A stretch of 64,000 nucleotides of DNA from Macrocystis pyrifera (GCA_031763025.1 JASSKH010000031.1:7221152-7285151); one strand, 5' to 3'; positions 19,850 to 58,500 are shown, numbered from the stretch's first letter. A program made the numbers and translations. Notes: a model not told the origin generated them from the sequence alone.

Positions 19850-20290
19850 GCGCACATAAAACTCCAGGCATTTTTACATGGCACGGGTCATGGGTGAACA
19901 TGGCATATCGTCGGTATATGCCATGGTTGCACGTTTTTCGTGCGTTGACCCGTCCATGTGGACAAAAATATCCATGCTGCCATGGTCGAGGACCGTGGGA
20001 TAAAACCGCGGACAAAACTATCCACGCTGTCATGGTCCAGAACCATGCTATGATGGGATAAACCATGGCGTGGTCCACGGTGCACCATGCACTACATGGC
20101 ATGTATGATGGGTGACGTACATGCCATGGAATAGTCCATCGCACCGTCTACGGGCTCAAGGTTGGTGGTGACACTGACCATATTATAGACCAACGTTGCC
20201 CATGGGTTGCACCGTGAGGTATGCCATGATCGACCATGTGTATGCTACCCATGGTCGACCATGGTTTGGCCCATGGCGGGCAGGTGGGCT
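19850..20290 (+). repeat. CATGG palindrome-dense array
   Basis: Many CCATGG, CATGGTC and GACCATG units in both senses, comparable to 1990-2300. Confidence 0.55.
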
Positions 20291-21141
20291 GTCAAACTAT
20301 CTTCAAGGCGCTACAGCGGGACCGTCACGTCTCCATGTCACTACGTACAACAGCTCAGTCCAGGATAGGAGAGCTTGCACAACGACAAGACAGTATAATC
20401 AATACCCCATTATACTGTGTTAGCTGGGCGCAACCCATCCCCGCAAAACGTTTCGTGCAAGCACGCACACCACCACATTGTATGATGTGCCGCAGGGCCG
20501 ACAAGCTCGCCATCCAAGCGGCTAAAAGGCGTGAGCAAGCGCAGAGGAACAACAGGATATCGTGGAAGGGTCTCGACATCATTCTCCACAAATCCCGAGA
20601 TAGATAGTGCGTTGTATGCCACAATATTTAGGCACACAGGATTAAGCGGTACGACACTACCCCAAATTTGTCCGGGGTCCCACTTTAGCACAGATGTTTC
20701 CGTATAACAATATAACCCCCCCCCCCCCCGCCCCCCCGAAAGAAATCGTCGGTGTTCTCGAGAACAGGGGGAGTGCGAGCACCGACTGATGCACCCAAAG
20801 GAAATATCTTTGCCAAATATATATATATATATCCGTCCAAATCCACAAATTGTGTTGTGTGTGCCCCCCTTGTGGTTCGGAGATATTCGTCTCCATCCAG
20901 AATTCTTCTCGATGGGTGTGTTATCTTGATTATTATATAGCTTGCGGTGTCTTCTGGCGATCGGTTGAACTCTTGCGGAACCATAAACACTTGTATCGAT
21001 TTTTTTTTTTTTGTGACAGCTTAAAGCTTTGCTCGAACAGGAGACAACGACGCGAGCTCACGCCACACAGGCATCGCACCACTTCGAAGCCTCTAGGCCG
21101 CGTCGGGAATAGGCTCAGCCCCATCCGCAGCCGGTGGTGGT

Positions 21142-21211
21142 ACGGTTTCCGTGGGGCTCGGATTTTCGACCCCAACCAGCGTCAGCAGTCTACGAGGATC
21201 TATCTGCAGGT
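21142..21211 (+). CDS. possible copy 1 tail exon
   Basis: A GGCTCAG acceptor-like site is followed by SAAGGGTVSVGLGFSTPTSV and a CTGCAG|GTGCGA donor. Composition and the GFSTPTSVSS end loosely recall GFDLPRTVTPTMSS in copy 2 exon 9. The donor phase (2) does not match the other tail exons, so this is weak. Confidence 0.15.
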
Positions 21212-21605
21212 GCGACACCGAGAAGTGCCCAAGTTACTGTAGAGTTGTTTGTGTTGGTGTTCGATTAAATCCAAGAGCCAAGAAACACGAGTAAAAATAG
21301 TTAAAGAGTCTCGGGCGGGAACTACCCACGCCCCCACCGAAGATACTAGCACGGCAGCACGCGTCCCAGTGCTTGGTACCTGCAAGGTCATTGAGAACAA
21401 AGGCCGGCCCCATCCACAGCTATTGGTATAGTGGTTGGATCTCGTGGAGCGCTGTGGCCGCGGCAACGATTGAGCCGGCCGATAGTCCCGGGTTTAACGT
21501 TCTATACCCACCACATGGAACAACAGACTGGGTTATCATACGTGGTACGTACCATGGGTACTTCGAAAAAAGTGCGCTGAATATGTTTTGCCATGGTAGC
21601 TTCTG

Positions 21606-21607
<2 letters not shown>

Positions 21608-21641
<34 letters not shown>

Positions 21642-21652
21642 GCCGCCGCCGC
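21608..21652 (+). repeat. CTG/CCG trinucleotide run
   Basis: About ten CTG followed by four CCG-type triplets. Confidence 0.85.
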
Positions 21653-21760
21653 TTTTAACGGTTTGGGTGCGTCCCTACTGTAGATGCAAGTATATATAGT
21701 TCTTGGCGCGCAGTTCGCCCCTGAGGTTACAGACGAGAGAGGATTCGAATACGAAACAAA

Positions 21761-21871
21761 CTATTACGAGGGTCCAGAGTTAACGGGACCAAATTTTGTT
21801 GGTAAAAATAGGCAAATATATAGGTTTTTATGTATACCATAGGTCCTATTAACTATGGATCCCCGTAATAG
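21761..21871. mobile_element. family B MITE, copy 4
   Basis: CTATTACGAGGGTCCAGAG to CCCCGTAATAG, flanked by AAA and TTT. No ORF. Confidence 0.8.
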
Positions 21872-22046
21872 TTTGGTGTGTTTTTCTTCGAACCACCAGC
21901 AAGTTTTGTAAGCGTCTGTTGTTAACGAACATCGGTTTGGTGTCCAGAAGCTCGATGTCTTACTTTTTTCCCGGCATTGATCTGCTGTACAACGCAACTC
22001 TGCTGTATTATTGGTAATATTTAGAGAGAATCCCACTATTTTATTA

Positions 22047-22157
22047 ATATTACGGGGGTCTATAGTTAGCAGGACCTATGGCATACATAAGAACCTATAT
22101 ATTTAGGTATTTTTACTAACAATATTTGGTCCTGTTAACTATGGACCCCCGTAATAG
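22047..22157. mobile_element. family B MITE, copy 5
   Basis: Opposite orientation to copy 4 and only 175 bp away; arms intact (CCCCCGTAATAG). Confidence 0.8.
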
Positions 22158-22379
22158 TAACTGCTGAGCTGTGTTTCTCAACCCAACCAAGTTTTTGAGC
22201 TGTGTTTATCAACTCAATCAAGTTTGAGCTGTGTTTCTCAACCAAACCAAGTTTCTTGCTGTTCGTCTGAGCCTATTTTATTTTTAATCATGGGCACCCA
22301 CTGCTGTGTGTTGTATATGTATTGCATACTCTGTTCTGTACACCTTTTGTACTGCTCTATGTTTTTTTGCTTTTTTTTT

Positions 22380-22602
22380 TATCCTCCGGCGGATTGGTAA
22401 AAAGTAAAGCTTAAGCTCACTACACTTCCACGTTCCAATTTCGTGTCGCGTGTGTCAATTTAGCCCATAGCTCCCGTTGTAACATCAGAACAGGCTGCTG
22501 TTACCCCTGGAGTTTGGGCACGTTGACCCGACCTGACCTCGAGAGGAGCAGGTGCGGTGGAGATAGCCACCCGGGAGAGTCATCTCTCCCGGGTAGTGTG
22601 GG
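22380..22602 (-). repeat. tRNA-like repeat, inverted pair member 2
   Basis: Reverse complement of 18420-18622 with scattered differences. Both contain CTCTCCCGGGT-type sequence at the far end. Confidence 0.45.
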
Positions 22603-22707
22603 ACTTGCGCGAGCTCACCCACTAACAAAACCGAGGCTATGAGACCTTCCCGCCGGACTTGGTCCAGTTACGGTCCACCCTACCCGCTGGGGCGTTGGTC
22701 CTCTAAT

Positions 22708-22819
22708 ATTTTACGGGGGTACATAGTTAACAGGACCTATGGCATGCATAAAAACCTTTATATTTGCCTATATTTTTATTAACAATATTTGGTCCTATTT
22801 ACTACGGTCCGCCGTAAGA
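22708..22819. mobile_element. family B MITE, copy 6
   Basis: Same orientation as copy 5. The right arm ends CGCCGTAAGAG. Confidence 0.78.
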
Positions 22820-24197
22820 GTAAGTCTTGGGGTTCCGTGATTTAAAAGTACATAAACTGGTACATACGTGTCGTGCGTTAGCGGCCGGGCGGACAAGCCG
22901 CACTGCTCTGTCTGATGGAGTAAGACACCCACCGTAAAAAAACGTACTACGGATAAAAACGTACATATACATATTCGTACCCGTGTGCGAATCGTTTGTG
23001 GTCGCACGTAGCGCTTCGGAAATATGCCTAAATGGTAATCTTACATGGTTGCACCTAGAGCTCTGGGAACAATCAGTTGACGGTCTACAAACCCACTCGT
23101 GTGAGAAGAACACTCTGTAATAGTTTGGGAATCTTCTTCGTGCACAGGTGGCTGATGGAGTACCTTGAGGGCGTACTTTGGTGGACATCAATTAAGTGAA
23201 AACACCTTAGACCACAAACAAATCTCAAGGTCGATCATTGCCCAACGTAAAAACGTTCAACAGCGTCCCCAGATTGTCGAATGAATGTTCGCGTCACAAA
23301 CAATTCAATGTACTCAGGTTGGGAAGCGTGCCAGGTCAAAGTGCTGTGTTTTTGGTTACGGCTGTAGCATTTGACAGCAAAGTTGAATAAAACAATCAAA
23401 ATCGAACAGAGAAACAATCCTCAAAATGAAAAGCTATAATACAACAACTAAGCAAGACATGAAATCCGGAAAAAAACACCAAATAAAAACAAATTTTGAA
23501 GTAATCGCGAAAAAACGACATGTACACGAAAAAAAGTAATAATAAAATTGGAGAAGACAACTATATGTACAAAATGCATGCACCCACAACAATAAAATAC
23601 TCATGACTTGTTGTATGATCATGACAACACTGTGTTGTTCTTTCCTGTATGTACACCTTTTCTGGTCTCACTCGGTTGTTTTGCACTTCACGAAACCGAC
23701 CATATGCGAACACATACATGCTCTATACGCAAAAAAAAGTGAACGTAGGCTGAAATTTAAGCAAAAAACAAAAAAGTGCGGCACATACCACATTCGTTCG
23801 GGGAAGAAGAACGTTTGGCAATATTTTCATTTTTTTTCATGAATTCCGCGCCTATTCTGCATTACTCGAAAAATTGCCAAAAAAAAAACTACAAATACTT
23901 CGGCAAAAAAATGCGATCGACACACACTCCTCTTCTTGACAATGCGAACATCCTTGTAGATACCTGGTAGCCGGTAATTCGCAGTTCAACCAACTGCACC
24001 CATCGTTAACTTCCTGCCCCTTCTTCCTCATCCCTTGTTCTCAAACATGCCAACGATTCGGTCAGCACCCTTCCACAAGCCCCAGATTTCCTTAGTTCAA
24101 CATTCCGTGTTATAGTTTGTCAATATATATGGTATATAACACATAATAAGGTACACAACGAATCGCAAAAGGTCATACGTGTTGGGGGGGAAAAAAA

Positions 24198-24649
24198 ATC
24201 AAGACAAATAAACGTTGCAAGAACATGCGGCCACAAATCTGACGACAACGTCACACGTGATGCAAACTTCACGACAGGACGTCTCACAATCGAGGTGAAT
24301 TTGGTGGCACGTTACGCAAGCGTTGCGGTATACGCTTTCCTGTCGCCGCAGCAACGTGCTAAGAAGGTTACGGTTTCGCCACAGCGTCCCGCAACGTACC
24401 CAAGTGGCCACCTCTGTGGGTACGTCCCGGTAGACTCGTACCAGCATACAGGTGAGTATGGTGGTCAACGTCTGGGCCGAGTTGTGTTCCCGGCGAAGCC
24501 CACCCTCGCGCGCTCGAGCTCTCTCACTCTCTCTGTGCACTTTAGGAGCAGTAACAAGAAGATACAAGCAGCGTACTCTACCCATCATCGACATCTCCCT
24601 GTGTCTCTTGCCAGCTATTAACTCTGCATGGTATCATCTTCACTCTTAG
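24198..24649 (+). CDS. possible small spliced gene fragment, unknown
   Basis: An open frame ends in SGHLCGYVPVDSYQHT at a consensus donor (ACAG|GTGAGT, GT at 24452). A 94-bp candidate intron has a CT-rich tract and TTTAG acceptor (24545). The downstream exon joins in phase 1 and reads AVTRRYKQRTLPIIDISLCL to a TAG at 24647. No start ATG is seen, so an upstream exon would be needed. The unspliced frame is also open for 56 codons, which weakens the case. No family is recognised. Confidence 0.25.
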
Positions 24650-25526
24650 CTTCGTCGGCAGAACACGGGTTCGAATCTCACTTCGGAAGTTTCTTTTATA
24701 GAAGCGCTTGCGCGCGCGTCCCTGAACACGTACATCTCGCTGGTTCCCCCAGCATTGAAACGAGGCGGGAAGGTTAGCATACGGCTGTATTCGGTACCGA
24801 CGTCGCAAATATCCCGCCTTTCAGAGGGGGGGAAATTGTCACAAGGATTACCCTGGGCTGGGTAATTGATCAATGTTTGACCCCTGTAACTCAGTAATAG
24901 GTAACACCTTCACAAGGCCTTAAGGGCTTTGGGCTGCTCCATCACCGTGTTCGAGGACATGCCCTCTGGAATCGGGCTGCAGGAACGCCATGTTAGCAGA
25001 ACGATCTCGAAGTTCGGGCTAGAGGACCATGTGCCGAATACTCTGTACACATCGTTTCCACCTAGTGCCTGGTATGTATGCACGGTGGAGAGGACTTTGC
25101 CAAACGAACTACAGTAGTAGTACATACAGTAGTAGAATAGTCTTCCGAGGTATCTGGTACGTTTTGTCCTTCGGGGGTACGGGTACCTTTTCATACCGCA
25201 CTCGGATATGGTATGATAACCATCTAAAAGGGTAAATGGACAAATATATGCATACTACGACTGTACAGTCACGGTTTACTTCATTTTGCCCGGATCAGAA
25301 TGAAGGAGTGCTAAAGCCGGGATGGGAATAGCCTGTAGTTTAGATGCCTAGCTTGGTGTTGACGCGGTGCTCTTTCACCGGGGTCGAGCCTAACTCCACA
25401 GTACGTTCGCCGATAGATATGTGTGTGTTCACACTTCTTGTGGGGTAAACACAACCATTCATACACACCTGGTTTGTACATTTTGCATTTCGGGGGCGCA
25501 TTGTCGTACCTGGAACAACAGCGGGA

Positions 25527-25835
25527 AGTTTCCCCGGTAGCTTGGTAGATGGTCCTCGTGCCTACAGCAATCAATTTGGTAGGTTCAATCCTCATCGACT
25601 GCTCAGAGTCGCAGGGACTACTTCTTGCAAAAAAATATATGCCGGAGAGAGCGAGAGCGTGAGGTAGCAGCATTCGACGAAAATCGAAGAGCAGTGGAAG
25701 TGCTGGACCTTGTGCGCGACAGGACAAAGGTAGCTACTAGGATAGCACATGGGGGGGGGGGAGAGGCGACACCTATCTGTGACCATGGCGTGTCCAGAAG
25801 CTGGACAAAAACAGTGATGATGAAAAACAAAAAGA
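25527..25835 (+). mobile_element. tRNA-derived SINE, copy 2
   Basis: The head is CCCCGGTAGCTTGGTAGATG and the B box-like sequence GTAGGTTCAATCCTCATC. The body is shared with the others and the end is CAGTGATGATGAAAAACAAA. Confidence 0.6.
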
Positions 25836-25880
25836 AGGATGCACCTAGCTGTCACGCACCCGTAAATATCGAGGAGCTCG

Positions 25881-25988
25881 CTATTGCGGGGTTCCATAGT
25901 AAATAGGACCTCTGGTATACATACAAAATATATATATATTAGTTTTACTCACAATATTTGGTCCTTTTTACTATGGACCCCCGTAATA
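25881..25988. mobile_element. family B MITE, copy 7
   Basis: CTATTGCGGGGTTCCATAG to CCCCCGTAATAG, with a shortened AT-rich core. Just downstream of a SINE. Confidence 0.78.
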
Positions 25989-28589
25989 GAGGTGCCATCG
26001 TTTCTGAGCGCTTGGTGTCTCAACGACGCTACAGGGGCTGAAGTCGAACAGCCTATGTTCGGAAGGCCCTCAACCAGGTTTTTTTTTCCGAAAAAATCCC
26101 TCGTTCGGTATTGGCAACGGTAAGAAATGATCCCACCCCTGATCACGGTAATTTCAAACATCAAGGTACAACAAAGTGTAATGCTGTACTGTCACCCGCC
26201 TGAGGTGAAAACTCGTATCTGGTATGAATTCGTACATCGTACCAGTACATACATGTGGTACATTTCGTCGGGGGTACATTTTCCTACCGCGCTGGTATGC
26301 AGGTAGAAATATACACCGATGTCATTTTGCTTTGCGTTACGGCGTTCGGTTTATGGGTTGTATAGACTTCTAAACGCCAAATCGGCGGTGGATTTTTCGG
26401 TATTCTCATTTGCGTAAGAGGTCATCGGATTTTTTCCCATGCGCCACCCTACAACGTCCGAATGCTTCCCTTTCGAAGGGGACCCTTGAATCTTTACACC
26501 TACACGTCAAAATGTGCAAGTAAATGCAATTCATACAGCGTCTGTACGCGTAGCGTCCGTGGGCACGTAAGATGAAGACTGTGTTATAAGATTGGGATAC
26601 GAGCAGTCTGTGATTTAGGAGCAAGTGAGGAGGCTTACTTGGTGCTGTCACAGGGTGCCCATGGTACAGAATCTTGTTTCACACCTCGTTCGCCGATATC
26701 TTTTGACGCCTACGAGGGAAAAAATACATACGCGGATTGGTACGTACTCCAGTGCCTTGTTGCTTTGATACCCAACAGTAGCCAGTAGCCTACAACGAGT
26801 CGCTGGTCGGGAGCATATTCGTCTGTACGGATTAGACCACTGCAGCAGCAGAACACGACGCCTTCGGCAGTACAAACAGTGCGGGTGTATCCCGAACCGA
26901 TATCTGAGAAACACTGAGGGACGTTGTTGGAGAATCCAGAACATAATTTCGCGAGACCCCGCAGTATCAAACCCAGGGACTAGGGTCCAGGGCCGTCCGA
27001 TTGGGTTCTTGTTTTATCATACATGGACGGTCTCCTGGTTTGGTTGTGTTTTGACCCGATGTGAGGCAAAGGTGCTCCTCGCAAGCTTTTATCACTTCCT
27101 CCTCTCCTCCTCCCCATCCTGCTCTCTTGAACAACACCGAGGACAGTCACGCAGCAACTAGTCGGCTGACCTCGGCTGCTAGTGCTCGCCATATGCGGGC
27201 TGTCTAGCGAAACAAAGAAGCCACGCACCTCACGCTGTATGCAGATATTCCGACGATAGGCTTCGAGCCTCGATTTACGTTGAAACGGTACAGCTAATAA
27301 ACGTCCGGGTCTTCGGGTGGACTACTGAGGCCCGGGTGGGTGCTGCCGCCGTAGCGTTTTGAGCATAGTCGCAAGGTTACGTCGTCTGGAACTGCCATAG
27401 GAAGAACGACAAGAGCAAGCACTATCTCCACAGAGCTGCGACGGCCATCGATGTTTAGGAGTGGGCAAGCATCATTTACGGAGTCACTGTACTATTATCA
27501 TTCGGATAGCTCGAAGGACATCTTCATTGCCTTGGGTTGCACCAGCTTTACGGCGTGATTTGTTGGCGGTAGTACCACTTGAATTATTTGTACGGGGGCG
27601 ATCAGAAACTCGTCGGTTACCAACCATCTATGGTTGAAATTTGTAATCCTCGAGACGCAAGTGCGATTTTTAGCAGTACCGCGTCTGGCTGGCCTTTCTC
27701 TGACACGAACCTGATTTCAACTGTACACACCGTACGCCACCATGGTGGTATGAAATGAGTTCCAGAAGAAAAAATTTGATACCAGGTAGTTAAAACTGCT
27801 GTTGTACTGGTGTTGTTTCAGAAGTAGAACATACGGCCAGTAGCGGTTTCGTGGTATTGTTCGTGCGAAAGCTTGTCATAACAAGTATGTATGTCTTGTA
27901 TATATACAGGTAGACTCGCGCAGGTCCCAGGATGGGTGAGCAATACATTTGGGGTTTGCATGCCCGTCTATGCTTGAAACCTGTCATAGCAGTAGTGGGC
28001 CTCTAGAGTTGCCGTGTTACGCGTGTTGTTGAATTGAGCACCAATTAAAAGCGAAGGACCAAGGGAATTTATAGCGACATAGCAATCGATGCACGCGTCA
28101 AGTAAGCAGACCAGTAGTATAGACAAGCTAATTGACCATGTCACGGGAATCGAAACTTTCGAGAAGATATAACGGAGTAGGCTATACCATTTGCAGTAAG
28201 CACCAAGAAAGAGCACATTACCACCATAATAACTAGTTACTGGAAAATCGGCCTTGATGATTGAGTGTAATAAGTTGGACTATGTCACCTACCTCGAGGG
28301 GTCGTATTAAGTACAGCTGCATTTCTGTTAGACCCAGCAATGGGCAATAGTTCATACCCGACTCGGTGATAGGGAACATACTCGTCTTCGGCAAGTGCGC
28401 GGCAGCAGCACACCGTGCTGCGTCAGCACAAGCAGTGCGGTAAGCCCGATACCAATTTAATATATACTGGCATGGAGCACGATCAACTGCCATTTCATAC
28501 ACAGGTGCCCGGGACCTTCCCGTTGAACAATGTAGGCGCCGAAAACAATTGGTGGGGACATGAAACAATGTGGCACACCATCGGTCGTG

Positions 28590-28690
28590 CCCAAATGAGA
28601 GATTGTGGACACCCTGTAAGATTTGCTACATTGTTGTATATCTCCACAAAGTTTGTTCTACGCCCACAATGTGCAGAGGGGGGGACCTTG
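28590..28690 (+). repeat. family E repeat end
   Basis: AAGTTTGTTCTACGCCCACA and ATGTGCAGAGGGGGGG. Confidence 0.45.
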
Positions 28691-29954
28691 GCCACGTCTG
28701 TAGATGAGGAATTCAGGACGCATTTTCAGGAGAACTCCGAATCACCAAACAGGGACCTAGATGCCGGGGTCCTCCGGTTGGTGTTTGGTTTTGTAGCACA
28801 CGAAAAAAGTCCCTTAGACACGTTTTGTTTCTCCTCGGGACAAAACAAGCGTGCTCCTCGCACACCCTGTCACTCCTTCCGTTCTCCCCATCGTGTTGTC
28901 CTTGGGGACAAGACCGGTGGCCTTGGAGATTACTCCCTGATGAACCCTCCGCGGCTTAAACGCTCACCCCTCAACTGATCGACTGAGCCCGACTGGTCGT
29001 ACTTGCCTCCGGGATGCTGCCCGACGGAACTACGGAACGGCACACCACACGCCTCATGCAAGATCCTGCCATCTGTCTTGTCTGTTACGGTTTTCTTCGA
29101 GTCGAACGACGTGTTTTGTGCCAAGGTACTTTGTTGCCGCATCCAATAGTGTTCCCGCCCATATTAGGCATGGGAGTCAACGCTGGGCGCTAATCGTAGC
29201 CGACAGAAACGCCGAAGATATAGTGCAACAGGACAGCCGGATACTGTTGCAAGTCCGGACAGCGGGGAATTACGCTAGGAGAAAGTTGGTTTGCTGTGGG
29301 CGCACCAAAGTCTCGTTTGGCCTCAATAAGCTATGTTTTGTTTGAGGGGGGGGGGCGTCACGGTCAAGGTGTCCGGCCGTAGCCACTTGGTATGTTTGGT
29401 AGAGAGTGCTAATGTATAATTCGAGGCAATTATGGGGTTGTGCACATATATGCATGCTTAGTCGGGGTCAAAGATGGCTCCGGCCAAACAAAGCTGAACT
29501 AACGTCCAATCATCATCGTCTTGCTTTTACCCACCGAGAAAAAGTAAGTGCTTGCTTGTGGTCCTCGTCTCCTATCCGGTCGAGCGGTTTCATTCACGCG
29601 ACGCTCTGACGAGAAGCGTTGCTACTCTCACAGCGAAGCGCTCTAAAGCGAAGCATGACTCTGTCCTATGACGTGCGTGCGATGCTGGTAATCAAGCTAT
29701 AGTTCTGCCCTTCGGGCAGAAACCAGTTTCAGTGCGTATGAAGACTTTCAACTAAGGGCTGTACGTATCCGGCAGGATACAAAATGAACGTGAGTAGGGT
29801 CCAGCAAACTACTGTAGTCCATGACAAATATCTGTTTCCAACTTTGAAACGATTTTATCCTGTTTGCGGTCTGCTCGCCCTTTTCTTGTTTATTTATTTC
29901 TGGGCACAGGCTTCCTTCCTTCCTTCCTTCCTCCTTGCGCGTATCGCGCCTTCC

Positions 29955-30181
29955 CTCGGATGTCCACCCCTAGGGCAACAACAAACACATTGCTTTTGAA
30001 AGATACCTTCTCGGCCACTATCAGTCTCGAACTATTCCGTAGGATATATATGAAACAGTTAGGCCAACCAGATGATCCCCGCCTACGGTCAGCTTTTCAA
30101 ACTGCAGGATTATCCAAGAACGATTTTCAGCTTTGCCGGAAAGTTGGCGGCCCAATCAACACCGAGGCTGCCAAACGGTAG
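29955..30181 (+). CDS. short ORF upstream of copy 2, unknown
   Basis: An ATG-started frame of about 74 codons with mixed, protein-like composition: ISLELFRRIYMKQLGQPDDP, LSKNDFQLCRKVGGP. It ends about 400 bp before the copy 2 start. It could be a leader exon, an independent small gene or chance. No family is recognised. Confidence 0.22.
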
Positions 30182-30586
30182 GGTATCGTATTTCGAATGA
30201 CTGTTTCCCTTCCCCCCAATTGTGCAACATATTGGCTTAGACGCCGATCAGCCATAAACAGCTGTATGAAAACTTAAGCTGCGTTGAAATCCGACAAGGA
30301 TCTGATGTGCGTAGTTCCATTTCTCGGACTGTGTGCAGAGGTACACATGTATATACGTGTTACAGCCGTGTCATTGCGTGAACAATATCCTTCGTTGGTG
30401 TCGTCCTTCCTCCCGACGTTAAAATGTACATCATGTTTTTCTTCATCTCTCCTGGTCACGGGCATATGTGTTGATGTAACCCCCCTGCTCCTCCCCCCCC
30501 AATCCTCTTGACCCCTGCCCTTAACGCCTCCCCCTCCCCCGATGTACTCCTAGTTTCTCTTGTGACTCAGGCTGGCTTCCGAAACG

Positions 30587-55534
<24,948 letters not shown>

Positions 55535-58500
55535 AGGCTCCGACGCGTGAGGGATTTCGCCACACAAGGTGTACTTCGAGGTATCCTCGAAGGCTCTGCT
55601 TCGAAGAGGGCCCAACTTTTAAAGGTTACTAGCGTGCCCTTAGATGGCCTACCCTGGAAAGGTTTACCCTTAAAGGAGTTCTTTATAGAGGGGATGTCCT
55701 TCAGGAGTATCATTCGTCAGGAGCCTATCCTTCACGGGTCCATCCTGCGGGGCGGGGCGAATAGAGCCAGTACAACACTCGCTACCCGTAGGGTACTCGG
55801 AGTGTCACACATCTCTTTCGCATTTCACTCCGCGTAAGTTTTTCTTCCGCCAAAGGCCCAATCGATTGACGTACATATAGGTGATCGCGGCCCCAGGCGC
55901 AGCACCATGTCGCGTGTGTATGTGCGGTCACGCTGAGAATAGAGAGAGCGAGTAGCGTCGCATCCCGCGCTCTTCGGGTTTCCCGTCTCGGCACGTAGAG
56001 AAAGAGGGGAAAAATGCTGAAATGATAGACGGGGAGTCAGGCGTTGCCATGGCGGGAAGGGGGCGGGGCGATAATGAGGCATTGAGGACAGACCGGTGCT
56101 AAGGTAAGGGTGGTACCCTCACTTTCACTACCGCGAAAGGCCCAAAACGCCCACCTCTACATTAGCATCAGTCGAAAGGGCGTTATTATAGCGGGGACAT
56201 GTGAAAAGGGCATTGCCGTGACGGAAGCGAGAATCAGTGCAATAGAATGGGGGGGGGACGGGGGAGGGGGGGGGAGGGGGATTGACCGGGGGTCGATCGT
56301 GAGATTCAGGAATACTTTCCACATTAACACGCGCCGCTACATCAGCTACAAACTATTCACTGCTGTTGTAGTCTGATCCGCCGCCGATCAAATATATAAA
56401 TTTAAGGTTGGATTGGACGTGAGGCCTTCTGCCCCGGCCGGGGTCCCACTCACTTTTCATCGTCTTCGGGGCTTCATATGGACCCCTTGGCCAGGTGTTG
56501 AGTTGCCTCGTCCACGCCCCCTCTACGTGTATTCATACTCTAGGCGTACGTCGGCGCGCAAGCGGCTAACTTATCTACGAAGGCCAGTGACGGTAGAAAG
56601 TCGCAGGTGCACGCGTACAGGCACCCTACTATGATACATAGCCGTAACACTGACCCCGCCGTATCAACACCCCTTACCCTCCTCCCTCTCCGCCGCTGAG
56701 TTTCGGCCCTCGTTAGTCACTCTCTCGGTTAAAACATAACCCCCTCTCGTAATTCCGTGAGTGACGAAAGATAGCAAGCTATGTACCCACCCTCGACGCG
56801 AGCTGCAGGAAGTGTACGACGATTTTTCTGAAGGGCTCATTTTGGTGTTCGAGAGCTACAGGCTTCGACCAGCAGCCTACCTTCAGGGGGCAAGTTACCA
56901 GCATATAATTATGGGGCTAGGTTTTCCCGAGAAGTACACGGTGGGTGTTATTCACACTACACCGTTCTTTCTACCCGTCGACACCCAGCACAAAACCAGT
57001 CAGTATCCGTGCCGATTTTTCAATCCTACAGAGTTACAAGCTATGTGGTCACAAAGCTATGCCACAGAGATACTACATTGTTATGCAGTAAGCGGAGTAG
57101 ACAACGCAATACCGTGTCATCATACTGGATACGACAGGCACGACACACACATTCTATGAAACAGAAAAACGAAAACTACACAGAAAGGAAATAAACAAAT
57201 AAAAGAGAAAATTAAGAAGGAAAAAATACAAGAAAAAAATATCGTGTCTCCCCTCAGCAGATGTGACAGGCACTTAAACGGAGCGAGCTATAGAAACAGC
57301 ACCCACTACTGTACGCACTACATACACAGGAGTCAGACTAAGAACCAAGGGAAATAACAGGCAAAACGAAGAACAAAGCATCCTCCACGCATCCGCAATG
57401 CTTGTGGGACGAGTAGCATAGCCAGATTCTCCCTACTAGGCGGTCTGGCACATTGCTACCCCCGTCTACCGTCTCCGTCCTGCGTTCGTCAACTATGGTC
57501 CGCTCCTCGGCGTCAGATAATACGAAATGAGCAAAGCAAGCTCGTCACCCACCCACACCACACGATCTCCTGTCGTAAGGACAAGAAAGAAAGATAATGT
57601 TAAAACGAAAATCGCGGAGGATCAATCACCAAATGAAGAAGAAAACAAAAGGAAGACCACGTTCGAACCAGCTGCAGCAGTTGGCGGCACGAGTAGCATA
57701 GACACGTTCTACTTACTGGTCGGCCTGGTGCCTTTCTACCCTGTCTGTCACCTCCTTCCTACTTTTATCCACCCCTCCTGTTGCCCCCCCTCCTCCCCCC
57801 ACTCCCTGGATTGGGGTTTCTTTCCACTCCTCCTGTGCCCCATCCCTACCCCCATTCACTTGAGCACCACCCACGGCGGATTCCCGGCGCTGTCTACTCA
57901 GCTGTGCCTCATCCTCGTGCCACCTCACCATGACTACCAGTATTTTGGCTAGGTATCTGCTGTAACGATGCACATGCCTAAACAACCACATCCGATCGGA
58001 CGGTATTGATTGGGTGGGCGTCTCCTAAGATGCAATGGCTGGGCGCCTGCGGCAGGGGTACCGCAGTACATCTGTTTTACGAGACTCCTCAGCTGAATAG
58101 CTCTGTGCCTCCTGCTAATACAGATTTTGGACAATACATTATACGCTTGACCTTTATAGAGCTGCAGTCCCGTTTTGGAGGACAGGCCCATCAGTCACAC
58201 TCTGAGTAGATTGTGCCCACACCGGGACTGTAGTCCTCAAAGATGTGTCCACGAGCAACAACGAAAGGGCAGCCAAGTGACCAACACCATGAGACCCACG
58301 GATAGACCGAGCAATCACGCAGGATACGTGACTTTAATAAGCCAGTTGAATGCTTAATCCGACGACAATGTTAGGTTTCTGCTCAGCGCGGCACTAAAGA
58401 GGTTAGGAGATGTGCACACCTCGCACCTCAGTGGAGAACCGTACAGGCTACCCTAAGCCCAGCACACCGCCTTATGGACCACTGAGGGTACACATCGAAG

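Larger units (their letters stand above)
17401..30586 (+). other. repeat-rich spacer between the two copies
   Basis: It carries family D, B and E repeats, one SINE, an inverted pair of a tRNA-like repeat, a CTA array, CATGG palindromes, a CTG run and an AT-rich stretch (about 23200-24200). A few weak gene candidates are listed separately. Nothing else is recognised in 26150-28400. Confidence 0.5.

Noticed and set aside
28415-28978. 187-codon ORF on the + strand
   Set aside because: Largely overlaps family E and another repeat segment similar to 26966-27140; composition is not protein-like.
56761-57159. 132-codon ORF starting at GTG
   Set aside because: A length expected several times by chance in 64 kb; no ATG, family or clear splice context beyond one GTAAGC.
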